64,000 nt of DNA from positions 1,393,652 through 1,457,651 of the forward strand of contig MNCI01000556.1 in the NCBI GenBank assembly GCA_015680685.1. Reading direction: 5' to 3'. This DNA is from Gnetum montanum. Taxonomy: Eukaryota > Streptophyta > Gnetopsida > Gnetales > Gnetaceae. The notes below the pieces were generated by a model. The model was given only the letters and a program-made list of their open reading frames with translations. It searched no databases and had not been told where the DNA came from. This document shows, piece after piece, positions 33,900 to 46,429 of this stretch (position 1 is the first letter of the stretch; the number at the start of each line of letters is the position of its first letter). Both the position numbers and the translations under genes were made by a program.

Positions 33900-34640
33900 G
33901 TACAAACAAATGGATCATCTTTCTTTATTAGCTCAACTAATGGTTTTATGATCTTAGAGAATTTCTCTATGAATTCTTAGTAGTAACTAGTATATCTAAG
34001 GAATAATTAGACATCTTTAACTATTTCTAGTTAATGGGTTATTCCTTGGATGACCCTTATCTTTTTACAGTCTACCTTAATCCATTTTTGTGAGATTCTA
34101 TGCCCTAAGACTATGTCCCCTTAGATAATTAGATGGCTCTTTTACTAATTAAGCCATAGGTTTATCTCCACACATCTTTTGAATACTTGCTCAAGCTGGT
34201 CCAAGGATTGCCTAAATGTTGCACCATAAGTGAAAACATCATCCATGAAGACTTCTAACCTACTACTAATTTACTGCTAAACGATGCTCAAGACTAAGCA
34301 TCAGAATGTAGTAGGAGAATTGCATAGACCAAAAGGAATCTCTTGATATGCAAAATTTTTCCAAAGATTCATGAATATAGTTTTGGATTGATCCTCTAGT
34401 GTAATATGAATTTGGTTATAGCTCCTATAACCATCTAAAAAGCTATAATAGTAATGTTTAGAAATGGTGTCCAACACTTGATCAACAAATGGTAATGAAA
34501 AATGATCTTTGAATGTTGTCATGTTCAATAGCCTAAAATCAATACAAATCCACCACTTACCATATTTCTTTGGCATAATCATGAGTGGGTTAACCCACTC
34601 ACTATCTATAATAGAATTACATGAACCCCACCTTAAGGAG
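33900..34640 (-). pseudogene. Reverse transcriptase of element 2
   Basis: The best preserved RT of the window. Open minus stretch 34301-34582 includes PKKYGKWWICIDFRLLN, a YYSFLDGYRSYNQI block and a FAYQEIPFGLCNSPTTF block. The catalytic box reads FMDD at 34238-34249, within EVFMDDVF. Later thumb motifs are near 34000-34100. It fits the Athila/Tat clade (DFR.LN.aT.KD). Stops lie just after the PFGLC block and again downstream. Confidence 0.9.
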
Positions 34641-35299
34641 TTATGCTATCTCCTCCTTGATGATTTTCTTTAATTTGGAGTTCAACCATTCTTGTGATTG
34701 CTTCCTTCACTTCATGGAAAGACTGGTATGGATATTATTCTAGCATATTTGTGGATCAATCCTAGTGAGCTCAGAATATGACCAAGTAAAGACTGTTAGC
34801 CATCTATTAATCACTTTCAATAGTTTCTTTTTTTATTTTGGAGCAAGTTTAGCATTGATTATAAATCACTTTCCATTTTTTAGAAATGCATATTCCAAGC
34901 TAGCAGCTAGAGTTTTCAACTATAGGGGTTCTTGCTTAAAATTTTCATGTATTTCTAGCTCTCTTCAATAGGTATCATCATTTTCGTCATCAGAGAGTTG
35001 GAAACGAGCTTGCTCTAGTTCATCCATGCCTACAGCATAGGCACATATGAGGCTCTTAGTCAGTGTCATGCAAAGTGTGCTACTATTAGAATTAGTTATC
35101 AGCCACTCGGTTCCCTCTTGTTTTTTTACTATCAAATATAGGAACCTTTGAATATCTACCTCATTTGCACTCTACCTACATGCAAAAATAGATGCTCCTA
35201 GACTAGAGTTTTTGCATGTAGTTTCACTCTGTATCATTGTATGAGATGCATGGAACTTATTTCTTCTTGATCTTTATGAACGCATTTTCCTTAAAAATT
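34641..35299 (-). pseudogene. Protease-RT linker of element 2
   Basis: Minus-strand sequence between protease and RT. It is probably the usual connector with the pre-RT segment; only scattered protein-like patches remain. A plus-strand open frame at 34765-34971 is accidental. Confidence 0.35.
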
Positions 35300-35740
35300 T
35301 CTAGGTAAAGATCTCTAATGCTCATTTTTTCATCAGTAGTACTTAGCCACGCCCTTCCCATAATGATTGGAAAATCGTCCTTGTAGTTCTCACTCTGATC
35401 ACTAGTAATTGGTAAGATAAGAACACCCATAGATAATGGTCACAATATATTCTACTAATTCCAATGAAAGAGTGATGGACTATTTTCCAATTTTAATATG
35501 ATATTGCTCTTCTTGAGAGGTAGTAGGTTCTAGGTAGTGTACATCACATGGAAAATTAGATTAGCATCAAAGTCTAAATTTAGAAGAGCTTTGCATGGTT
35601 TATTCCTAGCAATCTACATATAGATAATGGGACTTTCAAGATTAGCTAGTTTCCTAGGAAGGTTTCCAACCTAGATCTAGTTAAATAAGACATGAATTAA
35701 CATAACAATGTTAATCGTGAAAGGTGTTTGGTTTAAAGGG
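35300..35740 (-). pseudogene. Retropepsin-like protease of element 2
   Basis: On the minus strand an ALLNLDFDANLIF segment (about 35560-35600) stands where Athila proteases have ALxDLGASxNLMP, so the catalytic Asp is now Asn. A downstream FPIIMGRAWLST segment (about 35340-35375) equals the conserved LILGRPFLAT motif. It would be inactive. Frame changes lie between the two parts. Confidence 0.75.
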
Positions 35741-37980
35741 CTCTAGATTGAATGATTTGTAGAGGATGAGGAAGGAGAAAGGTGACCAACCACATGAGTT
35801 TGTGAGGGCTTAGGAGGGCTATTGTGTTGAAAGAATGGTTGTTTGTGAGATGTAGGTTCCAAACAACTCAATTGATTAATTGGTTGTAGATTAATAACCC
35901 TTGTATTATTACATTATTTTGGCTGAGCTAGAAGCTCATCTTGCCTAGATGGAGTAAGAGATGGTAGTTGTGTTGAAAGTGGAGAAATAGGTGCAAGCAC
36001 ATGAGGAGGATATGGATAACATATGGGACCCCCCTAGGAGTCGTAGAATGATTTTTTGATATTTAAGAGGGTTGTAGTTATCCTAGAAAGGAGAAACATG
36101 ATTGGAAGTGTCACATGGAGACAAAGGTTTATAAACATAGTAACCATACAAATTTGGCTACTTGTAGGAATACTACTACCATGGTGGTGGCATCCCCCAT
36201 GATTATGGTTGTTTCCATTACAAATATTACTCATATGGTTGTGGTGGAGTTTCCCTTGGATAATAAGGTTGTTGCTAGTGGAATTGCTTGGGATTATCTT
36301 GATGATAGGACAATCGTTTGAGTGTTTTCCTTTTCGATAGTCGTGGATTCAAAGCATACAACTCAAATTCCTATAAGTGTGACATAACAAGGTAACATCC
36401 CTTAGGATGTTCATATTTTTAGATGTCACAACCATTTTCATCATCTAATTTAGTCTCTAAAACTTCATCTACTGTAGTAGCATTACCCTTGTTCCTTTTT
36501 TAGGTACATTCAACTTCTTTTCACCTCCTATAGTCATAATAACTTTTCTACTCTCTTGATTCTACTGCGATTTTTAGAGTAGTTTATAATTTTTCATCTA
36601 ATGAATCCAAAATTTTATCTACCTTAGTAAAAATTTCAAATATACATCTTTGGATCAACAAGGTCTTTCATTGTAGCATCTCATCAAGAGGTGATTCCTC
36701 CTCACTATCATAAAAGCAGACCTCCTTCTTTCTAATGGAAGGATCCTTGTTATATTCTATTGTACTTTTGCATTCCCTCAACTCTTCTTCTTCTTTTGCT
36801 ACCTAATCAATCAACCATTATATCTAATGGGCTTTTAATTTTGATATTCTTCCTTGGGCATAGACCTCAAGGATCCTTTTTGTTTATGAGAAAAGCCCAT
36901 TTATGATGTTACAAAGTTGTTTCCTCTAAGAGTAACCATGGCTAGGGCATTGATGTAATAATGAATAATATCTACCCATGACAACATCCAAGGGTTCATG
37001 TGTTCCGTACTTCCATCCTTGGGTTTTTCTTCATAGGTTTGACACTTTGGAGTAGGTCTAATACTTATTATTAAATAGTTCTAGCATTGTAATCCATCAA
37101 TGGATTAACTTTGGTTCTAGAGATTACTACCATCTTTGTGCTTTCTTGATGAGCATTTTGGGGAATAGCTTGAGATTTTTTCAATTATTTTAAATATTTT
37201 TTAAAACACAAGAATTGTGAAAGGCTTGTAGATGCATTTGAGGATCTAAGTTATATCCCCACTCAAATCTAGGGATATTGTTCATGTCTAGCCACTTGAT
37301 TTGGCTATCATTCACATGCTTGGTAAAAATTTTGACAGCCTTTATGATGTTGAGCATATTTCAAGTGGCCAACAGCAGTCCATCATCATGATCTTGATGA
37401 TTCCTGTCATCTCCTCTACCATCCCTCCATTCATGGAAGTCTCTACGATTATCATTATTATCCCATCACCTACAATTTGTTTTAGATTTAGAGGAGGAAG
37501 CTAATCCAAATGAAGAGGGTGAAGAGGAGGGAGGAATGGCATCAATATATTTTCTACCACTACCTTTCCATTTTTCATGGCCATGATCCTTAGAGTTATC
37601 ATCATTTTTCTTGTTTGAGTTTCCATTTTGACTCCATTTCTTAGAGCTCCAACAACTATGGAAGTCAATGTTATCAAAACTTGAATTGTTGATACTTATT
37701 TAGGATTTGGATTCGACTCCCCTTCACTAGATTCAAGAGGTGGGGATTATACATCTTTATAATTCTCAATAAGAGGTTTCTCATCATTACTTTTATTTAA
37801 TGAGAACAAGGGGTTAGTGAATCATTTTCCCATTCAGTTCTTTTTATGGCACTTTTCCCATTGCTAGTCTTATTTACATTGTGTCTTAGTCAAATAGTAG
37901 TCCTACAAGTCATTATCTTCTACAATGTATTCTCCTTGAAGCTTCTCAATGTCCAACCTTGTAAGAGTTTGGAGTAGCAT
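35741..37980 (-). pseudogene. Gag of element 2
   Basis: The minus strand contains the Retrotrans_gag core, with a LQAFHNS-like region near 37200-37240 and its C-terminal helices near 36950-37150. Further down comes a Gly/His/Asn-rich segment with spaced Cys (36034-36234, CNGNNHNHGGCHHHG) that may be a decayed nucleocapsid. The N-terminal part is near 37500-37950. It corresponds to the Gag of elements 1 and 3. Heavily interrupted. Confidence 0.65.
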
Positions 37981-38307
37981 CTTGAAAATAGATTGGTCAA
38001 GTGGCAATACAACATTCCCCTCCATATCTTTCTACCACATTTTTTCATCTTGATGGAGGACATAAGTAAAATTAGGTACAAACTCATCAAGTTGAGTGTA
38101 CACCACTCTACATTCTTATGGTACTAATAACTTAGAATCATCTTTCCTATGAGACGAAGAAGAAATTTTTATTAGAAATAGTTTCTTAGCATGTTTGTAG
38201 TATATTTCTGATTAATTATTATGATTTAACTTTGTTGGATTCATTTCAACAATGTTAAGTAATTTTCACTAATCCTAGATTAATAGTGCATGGTACTAGC
38301 TAAGAAT

Positions 38308-38325
38308 CCCCAACAACAATGCTAA
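38308..38325 (-). other. tRNA-Asp-type primer-binding site, element 2
   Basis: Minus strand TTAGCATTGTTGTTGGGG directly follows the 5' LTR. Against the Athila-type TTGGCGCCGTTGCCGGGG the differences are transitions at C or G positions, consistent with methylation decay. Confidence 0.75.
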
Positions 38326-39212
38326 TGATAAGTCGCAAGGTACCCCTATGCCTAACCATATGAATCACTAAAGTGTTTATGCACGAGCTGGATGAATTCT
38401 ATGGATTCATACTATTCTCATACACTAGATTCAATCTAGAAGGTGAATCTAATTATGAAATGATCATTGTCTTCCCAACTACACTTGTGAGGCTCAGTTT
38501 TATGGTTAAGTGTAATTAAGGCACATTATTTTTATTAGTTTATATATTGATCACCTAAGATTGCTATCAAATTGAAAATAAATTGATTAACTAGTTCAAA
38601 TAATTTAATTACTAATTAATAACTAAGTTTTCTAACATAAGAATCTAGTTCCACCTTTTGTACTCCTCTTCAATACATACAACACTACTAGGTAACCAAG
38701 CATTAAACACTATTGGAATTACCAAGTGTTATACATATTCTTAATGTGATCATAGTTATGTGGGCTAGTATATTTCACTTAATTAATTAATTAAAATCTT
38801 AATCATTTTAGATTAATTAATTACTTAATTAATGAAAATAATAAATACATAAATAAATCAATAAGCTAGTCCAAATGCTACAAGGTTTATTAAAAAGCTC
38901 GTCCTTATTACTACATACACTATGGTGCTTAGGTACAACAGTGCTAGAACAAAGATCCATACACTCCTCAACTCTTGTTGGGAGCACTCAGAAAATTATT
39001 CTATCTCTTACAGAAACAAGATGCAAGAGTTTCACTAGCAACTGAAAATCTAACCCTCATTAACATATCTAGGGTATCATATTTATAAACCTGCTAGAGT
39101 GCCACATCGATGAGTACACATCAATGTGGGAAACCCTATGTCAACAAGATCCTATCGATGGGGTTGCATCGATGGCATCCTGTTGATGCAACCGACTAAA
39201 GACTCTTTATCA
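38326..39212 (-). mobile_element. 5' LTR of element 2 (family B)
   Basis: 887 bp, TGATAAGTCGCAAGG...CTCTTTATCA. Its U3 has the least decayed palindrome set: CATCGATG or near matches at about 39105-39185 (four copies). A TATA box, TTTATAAATATG, follows on the minus strand at about 39076-39092. Bases after the LTR (TTGTT, 39213-39217) may be the target duplication; the left copy is gone. Confidence 0.85.
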
Positions 39213-39604
39213 TTGTTATAAATAGTTTATTATAAAATAAGAAAATATATTCAAAAAAAATTTAAATTATGAATAGGATTTATGATGAAAACTTTATTAG
39301 AATTGTATAGGCTTCTTTTTAATAGTGTAAGTAAAATATTGCTATTGCTCTTAGAAAAATTTCCTCTCCTTGGTTCTAATCAAGCACTTATATGCATTAA
39401 CTTAACTTTATCTATTATTCTTATGTTACATTCTTTATATTCAATGTAGCCTAAAAGCAATTCTCATCAAACCATGTCTTCTAACACCTTGTTGTTCAAA
39501 TGCACAACTTGCTTAGCAGCTATAAGCAAAATTTATCAACTCCTTATGATATCTTTCAAGAATCCATTTTTTATGTGTTGCATCTATGTATATTTCTATG
39601 AATT

Positions 39605-39990
39605 TTACATTAACTTAATTTAGTAAGACACTTAATTTGAAAGCTTGAGATCATGAGTTCGATTCTTGTTGGTAATTCTAAGTTATATAAAGTTCTGATT
39701 GGACTCTATATCTTGGGATGTTCCTATGTTTCACTTTCTTGGAGTTCTAACACCCCTCAACTTGAGGATAACTTTGTATAAATTTTTTTTTCCTATTCCT
39801 ATTTCTTGTAGTTTGAAGGAACCATCACTTGAAGTGATTGTAAGCTGGTTCTTTCTCAAGTCATAGCATCTAAGTTTGAGTTTGGGTGCAGCAAGTTAAA
39901 AGATGTTAAATGTTTGCTCATCCATTGGCACTCCTAGGATCTCACCTTGGTGGGATGAGTACTAAGCCTATAGGTGATGATCCATTTTAT
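39605..39990 (+). mobile_element. tRNA-derived SINE-like element
   Basis: A pol III-type internal promoter can be seen. The A-box-like TTAATTTAGTAAGACAC is at about 39616-39632, and the B-box-like GAGTTCGATTC at about 39656-39666 resembles GGTTCGANTCC. The spacing, about 35 bases, is normal. A pyrimidine/purine body follows and includes CCTAGGATCTCACCTTGGTGGG near 39930. The second copy at 58600-58990 has GAGTTCAATTC. The 3' end is not defined, and a clear poly-A tail or target duplication was not found. Confidence 0.5.
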
Positions 39991-41998
39991 TTTCTGTTGT
40001 TTGAGAAAAAAATTAATTTACAACAAAAGCTTTACATGATGATGCCAAGACTCTACTAACTCATTCCTAATTTAACTCTTTAATAAATTCAATGTCTTCA
40101 TATGAACATAAATTAAAATAAATGCAAGAGTTACCTTAAATTACACTAAAATTAAATGATTAAGATTAAGGAAATCTAGCAAGTCCATTGCAAATGAGAA
40201 GATACAAAATTTGTCCATTATAATAGATGTTGACCTATTTTATTAATAGTATCATCTTCAAAATGTTGTTCACTTGTAATCTTTAATAATGTATAAATTA
40301 TTGGACATTATGGTTCCACTTAATAATTTTTGTTTGGTGGGAACCTATACTTGAATAAAGTTTCACTATAGAAATCATAACCATTTCTTCATTCTAGATA
40401 GAGTTAAACATACAAAAGGATATGACAAATTTTACCACAATTGCAAAGACATTATTTAATAGTTTCATTATTTAACATGCCACCAAATATGTTTAAAAAT
40501 TATGTATTTTAAAAAACTCAAAGTTTTTAGAATAATCCCTACTTACAAAGCAATAATAAATGTATTTTTGAAACTAAAAGCTAAGGATTTACTTACACCA
40601 ACACCTCTTTGGCTCAAAATCTCTTTTATAGAATTTATATCCAAAGCAAGTGAGGTGGAGAATGGGCAACTGGTATCTTGTAGTCATATATAAGAAATTT
40701 AATTAAGACATTCTAGGAAATCAAACTAGGGCATCCTTGATTTAGGTAATATATGCCTAGAAAATTAACAAAGTGAAGGTAAGAAATTAGGTTAATGAAA
40801 TAAAATTCAACAAATTTTAGAGCACTTCCTTTAAAATTAGGGCTACTAACTTTGAAATTATAACCACTACGTCATTCTAATAAGAACATAAAATCTAAAT
40901 TTGAAACTTTAGAAAATGAATAGAGAAAACATACATATAGTTTAGGAAGTTAGCATAAAGCTTGCATGAAACTAAGGCCAAGTATAGAAAATTTGGGTGA
41001 TGTGGTTGTAACAAGGAGCAAACACCTTCAATCTTCTGAGAAAAGTCACTATCAAAGAGCAAACACCTTCAATCTTCTAAAAAAATTAATTTGGCTTGAT
41101 GGGTCATCAAGTCCTCCAATTTAAAGCTAATTTCCTATTTTGTGTTCTCTACCATTAGCTTTAGCTTTAGGTAGTTATCAAAGATCACCTATCCATCTAT
41201 ACCTTGACTTAATGGTTATCCTCTTTAATTTGGTTGTGGTAACTTATATAAGCCCTAGATTTATGATGGTAATCTTGTCTCTAAATAACTATATGCATGT
41301 TCTATGTACACCATTATTCAACAAAAGTAATATCTATAAAGTAGGGTAGGCGTTGAGATGAAAAATGTATTACTGGTAAACTATAAAATTCATCCTCATT
41401 ATGCTAACCTTATCCTAAGAAAATACCTATATTTTTAGTCTTATTTTTATTTATTTGCATATTGGAATCTAAAATAATTAAAATATATGTATACTCCAAG
41501 ACATGTAGTCAAATTAGACCTTTTATAACTTAACATTGCTGAGTAGAATTAAACCCATAAATGTCCTTTGTCAAGATCCTAAATTATATTTGGTATGATA
41601 TTTAGCTTTTCTAAATTACCAAACTATTGAAGTTAAAGAAAGAATAGGAAGCTTATTAACCCTTCTTTTATTTCTTTATTCAATTTCTACTCTTGAAATT
41701 AGGTGAACAAAATACTCTCAAGTGAGACAAGTTAAGAATAAGGATTTTTCCTACTTTCACTTGGGTAACCAGAAAATATGAGATGCACATACTATAACTT
41801 TCATTAAGGCTTGTAATTGGTGGTTAGAATCTTAATTCACCTCTTATTATTACTAGAATAATTAATGTAAGTTATTAACATGGTAGATTGGTTTTCCTTA
41901 GATATCTTTCTCAATTATATTTTTATTGGAGATTAAACAACAGAATATTAAAACCATATTTAAAAAGGATAAATAAACGCATCAGAGAATAAAGAAAG

Positions 41999-42934
41999 AT
42001 CCATATGTAGACATATTTGAGAATGAACAAAAGCTAAGGGTTGTTTATTACATCTATGTTTCTAAATGGTGTTATTCCATAGCTACAAGGTGTAATTGTT
42101 ATTATAAAATATTTAATGAGAATTATCTCTTACCTTTTAAGTTAGTTTATATTTGTGTTAAACCTTTTGCTTGAATAGTTGGTGAATATGCTCAGAATTT
42201 TGCTATATATCCTTCCAAGAGATATTTCATTTTCTCAACTGTTGAATCCCCTAAAAATACCAACCATGGTCTTAGGAATCCTTAAGAATTTCTTTAGAGA
42301 ATTTGTCTTACGTTGATATATATAAGCTATAAGTGTATGTAATGAATTGACATAAGGCTTATGCTTCTAAAGCTAATAAATCACATTTACATAATAACAT
42401 TTAGTAAGTTGTTTGCATCTTCACCATTAACCCATCAAGAAGAAAAGTTTATTGCACTCTTTCATTATCCATATGTGGAATTATTTGAGAATGAACAAAA
42501 GCTAAGGAGGGTAGTTTATCACATTTGTGTTTCTAAATAGTGTCATTCCATAACTATGAACTGTAATTGTTATTATAAGATCCTTAACAAAAATTATCTC
42601 TTTCCTTTTACATTAGTTCACATTTGTGTTAAACCTTTTGCTTGATGAGTTGATAAATATTCTTAGGATTTTTCTATACATCCTTCAAAGAGATATTCCA
42701 TTTTCTCAACCATTGAATCCCTTCAAAATACCAACTAAGATCTCATGAATCCTTAAGAAATACTATAGAGAATTTTTCTTACTTTAAGATATGTAAGCTA
42801 TAAGTATTAATTGAATTGACATAAGGCTTCTACTTCTAAAGATAATAAATCACATCAACATAATAACATTGATTAAGGTGTTTGCATCTTAACCTTTCAT
42901 TCATCAAGAAGAAAAGTGGAGTAGGTTCACTCAA
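41999..42934. repeat. 468-bp tandem duplication
   Basis: ATCCATATGTAGACATATTTG at 41999 recurs as ATCCATATGTGGAATTATTTG at 42467, and similarity continues through CATCAAGAAGAAAAGT near the end of both units. The units are diverged by many single changes. In the second flank copy the unit starts at 63787. Confidence 0.85.
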
Positions 42935-43010
42935 ATAATTAAATCACATATAATGCATAAAATATAGATATTAAGCGAAGATAAAATTATTTTCTAGAAA
43001 CCAAGAAAAC

Positions 43011-43997
43011 TAGCTATCTTCAATTATTTTATTAGAAGATTATAACAGGGCTCACACAAACCTCAAGAATTCAAAATCTCTCACATTGAATTGATATTGC
43101 AGAGCATGAACCTCTAAAACCACATAATGGATATTCTCAATGCAAGACACAACCAATAGAATTCTTTCCCATAACTCAGAATTGAGATCTCGACTCACAA
43201 GTATGATACAAGAGAGTTGAACACATAGATCAACACACCACAAGCTGATCTCGATGTTGAAATCACTAATTATACTCATCTAATGTTCTCATCCACTCTT
43301 TTTCTCTCTCTCTCTCTTGCCCAAATCTCACTCTCAAGAGCATTCTCTCTTACTCCTTTAGCATACAAGCTCTTTGTCCTTGCATACCAACCCTCCTTCT
43401 TTCTCATGGATGGATACATACATAATTATAGATATCCCAAATCCTAGGAAGCTTTCTATTTGCCTTCCTAGATGTCTTCCACAAGGATCTAGATTATTTT
43501 AGATGTTTTCTAATCAAAATGCCAGGTTAGAGCTTTTTCCCTCATCATCATCTTAGACATCTCTAGTTTTACTTAGATGTCTACTATGACAGACCTACTT
43601 TCAAGTGAGATTTCTACTATTTTCAGTAAATGTCTACTCTGGTCCATAAACATCTATACTCCTAATTATATGTACATGGTGAAATGCCTATCTTTTTGGT
43701 AAGATATCTATCTTATAGGTTCCAGAATAAAAATGCTCATTTTAATGCTTGAAAACTTTAGATGCCTCCAATCAAGCCCCCATAGGTTCTAGAACCCCTT
43801 AGACTCATCAAAATGAGCCAACACATCTTCAAACATGAAAAAACATCTAAGAATATTCATCATAAGAAAATGAACCTAAGAAGACATACAAAAACAAAAA
43901 CAAGACACCCTTATCTAGGTCTCCTTCCAGCACAAAAAGCTATAAAAATAACTTGTAGGACAAACACAAGGAAATTGGAAGAGGTGTTCCTACACCA
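43011..43997 (-). mobile_element. 3' LTR of chromovirus-like copy 2
   Basis: 987 bp, TAGCTATC...TTCCTACACCA, matching the LTRs at 16918 and 56949. It contains a short CT microsatellite at 43303-43319. A purine-rich minus-strand tract (43998-44016, CTTTCACTC complement) is the likely PPT. Confidence 0.83.
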
Positions 43998-44009
43998 ACT
44001 CTTTCACTC

Positions 44010-44720
44010 TTCAAAAAGTGAACTCATGTGAACAAGAGAGTAGGGGTATAAGTGATTCCCCACTAAAAAAGTTTGATATCATGGGCCCATACAACATCAT
44101 TAATGTCTTGATTCTCTCAATGAATCAAATAATCATGCCTCTTGACTCCCCAAGTACTAGATGCTTTCCTTTGCTTAAGTACAATTTCCTTCCTCTCCAT
44201 TAAAGGCTTGGACTGATCAATTGCCCCATTCAACTCATCAATGTTACCATGTATGGTCTTCTCATCAATTGGTCCATGATAGTGCACAAGATTTAAAACA
44301 TTAAACACAAAATAGATACAAACATAATTTGTTAAATCAATATAAAAAGAACTGCCATTTAATTTAGCCTTAATTTTGAAAGGCCCCATCTTCTTTTCTT
44401 TCAATTTAGAGAAGTTAATACCTTTCAAACACTTCTTCTTCAAGTACACCTAAATCAAGTTACCAATAGCAAAATTAGACTTTTACTTACTCTTATTTAT
44501 ATTAAGGACTTTCTCTTTAGCCTTATTCTTAAGCTTTAATCTTATTTATGCATCAAGATCTCTCATCTCTTACAAAAAATTATAACTCTATTGAGATTCA
44601 GCATCAAAGCTCTTCAAAGTATCCACCATCTTTGGACAAAACCCATAACTCACCTCAAATGGACTTTTTCCAATTGTAACATGAAAAGCCTTGTCATAAA
44701 AAAGCTTAACCTTCTTCTTC
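44010..44720 (-). pseudogene. Integrase C-terminus with GPF motif (copy 2)
   Basis: A 110-codon open minus stretch (44117-44449) holds INFSKLKEKKMGPFKIKAKL then FVFNVLNLVHYHGP and the start of the chromodomain-like tail, RKASSTWGVKRHDYLIH. It agrees with copy 1 at most positions. The integrase core is absent upstream. Confidence 0.87.
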
Positions 44721-45960
44721 TTGGTGTTAGAAAGCCTCTTACTAATCCTTCCTCCATCATCAAAATCATAATGTATATTACCTTCACATTATCCATCCAT
44801 TTCATAGATAAGATAATTAATTTCATCACTATCAATGTTCACATAAACATCAATAATGATCTTCTCATAATAACTACTACGTTAGTCATAATCATTAGGA
44901 AAGTTATCATTATTACTCTTGATCTTACCAAAAATGGCATCCAAAGTTACATTCCTTCAATCATGTACAACATAACTGAAAACTTCATCACAATAATCAC
45001 AATGATCATGATTCCCATAATTATAATGAAATAAATCACTACCAAGTTGAATTGAAAAACTAGAATTCAACACACTAGCTTCCACATAAAAGACATTACT
45101 ACCATTTTCAAGGTAAAGCTTAGACTCACTTATCTCATCATGGCTTTCGTTATCCATCTTTGTTTCAAATTGATCTTTAACATGTGGTTGTATACTCTTA
45201 TCATAGCTTAAAGCTTTAAGATTTCTCATAGAAGTCTCCAAATCCAATGTATTCTTCTCCTAAAATTGATCAACATCAGCTCCTACAATCCACCTTGGAG
45301 GTTTCAACTCAAGAAACAAATTATCCTTCATGGCTTGAACATTAGATTTATCACCCAAATAATCATTCTTCCACATACCTTGGATAAAAGACTCCCCTCT
45401 CTTCCGTGAGAGAGCTTCAACTTGGCAAAGAATCTTCTTTCCCTTGTTGCAAGGTATAGAAAAATTACAAAAATAATGAGTATCATACCTTCTAGTGATG
45501 CTCTTGATCCTTCTTGAAGAAGTCCCTTGATCCTTGGCACTCATTTGACCTTGATTTTTCACCTTATATAACTTATGAGATAGGAACTCTTCTTGATCAA
45601 CCACATACACCATCTTGGACTATGAAGATTTTTTAGTCTCTTTGATGAAGCTCTTGGTTCCATATTTTGAAAAATTTGAGTATTGAGCACTCCCTTACTC
45701 AATAAGAGATACTTGAGAAATCCCTTTCTCATTAATCTCCACTTCACCAATCCTTTCATCTTTCTTCTTGAACATGTTTGGAAATATCTTCTCCAAGTCT
45801 AGTAGACCTATAATAAGTTTGGCTTGCATATCATCATGGTTAGTAGCAACTATTGGCATAATAATAAAATCAAAATCATTTTCATCATGTTCCGTAATAT
45901 ATTCCCTCTATCCTAGAAGGATTAAGGAAGTGTTAAGCGTGTTTTGCTATCTCACATGCT
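44721..45960 (-). pseudogene. Family-specific linker replacing RT/RNase H/integrase core (copy 2)
   Basis: Open minus stretches at 44957-45247 and 45260-45613 match copy 1 (shared blocks DQEEFLSHKL and DTHYFCNFSIP, and a PPRWIVGADVD segment). The preserved similarity in two copies shows it was part of the ancestral element. A 147-codon open frame on the plus strand (44591-45034) is the complement of this coding sequence and is rejected as a gene. Confidence 0.6.
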
Positions 45961-46429
45961 TAGTTATCATAGGAATCAAATCAAGGATTCCATTAGGTCT
46001 GGCAACACTCCACACATTTCTTTCTTCATCAAACTAATCACCATTGTCATAATTTTAAGGTCTACCAATAATTACATTAGCACAATCTATTGGAACCACA
46101 TCACACTTCACAACATCATGAAAACTTCGAATTTTAAATGTCAAATTACATTTCTCCCTCACCTCTTGTGAAAAATCTTTAGACAACTAATGCACTTTAT
46201 AGGGTGTTAGATAAGGATTAGTTACCAATCCTAATCTAGAAACTATCTTAAAGGATATAACATTTTCTTGGGCTTCCCCATTAATCAAAACATGAATCCA
46301 TTCCATACTAAGTCAATCGCTAGCCCTAATAAAAAAAATATCCTATTAGGATGACCTCCTCTATTTACATTCCCCATGAATGTATAATAATTTAATTTAA
46401 AAATATATTTTGTATTTGGAGCATTAGCA
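45961..46429 (-). pseudogene. Retropepsin remnant of chromovirus-like copy 2
   Basis: Position and matching sequence to 19851-20300. Landmarks are the loop and PYK-like region near 46190-46210 and the N-terminal part near 46290-46330. More interrupted than copy 1; the active-site Asp context is not clearly readable. Confidence 0.6.

Larger units (their letters stand above)
27579..39212 (-). mobile_element. Athila/Tat-like element 2, near full length
   Basis: An 11.6-kb minus-strand element containing, from high to low coordinates, 5' LTR, tRNA-Asp-like PBS, Gag, protease, RT, RNase H, integrase, a spacer, an internal promoter-like cassette, the 3' ORF, PPT and 3' LTR. It is the only element here with all enzymes. 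No reading frame is intact. Its right flank begins TTGTTATAAATAG, matching 58202 in the second flank copy, so it was inserted there and its left flank was later deleted. Confidence 0.87.
39213..43010. repeat. Flank F: first copy of a duplicated non-LTR segment
   Basis: 39213-41090 matches 58201-60030, and 41090-42470 matches 62760-64000, in the same order and orientation. The second copy has a 2.7-kb extra piece (the alpha-amylase region) between the two parts. I see no long reading frame. Content: a SINE-like segment at 39605-39990, AT-rich unique sequence, and a 468-bp tandem duplication. This pairing, together with the two composite elements, suggests tandem duplication of a unit larger than 15 kb. 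Confidence 0.75.

Noticed and set aside
36115-36321. Plus-strand open frame with repeated Val/Ile/Thr
   Set aside because: Antisense of the His/Asn/Gly-rich Gag end of element 2.
39655-39670. A functional tRNA gene at the B-box-like sequence
   Set aside because: No cloverleaf can be formed around it; only A- and B-box-like words remain, as in SINEs.
43303-43319. CT microsatellite as a regulatory GAGA-type site
   Set aside because: Short and absent from the two other LTR copies; ordinary slippage.
44591-45034. 147-codon plus-strand open frame rich in Ile and Thr
   Set aside because: It is the complement of the conserved minus-strand linker of chromovirus-like copy 2, and its composition reflects antisense of Asp/Asn-rich codons.
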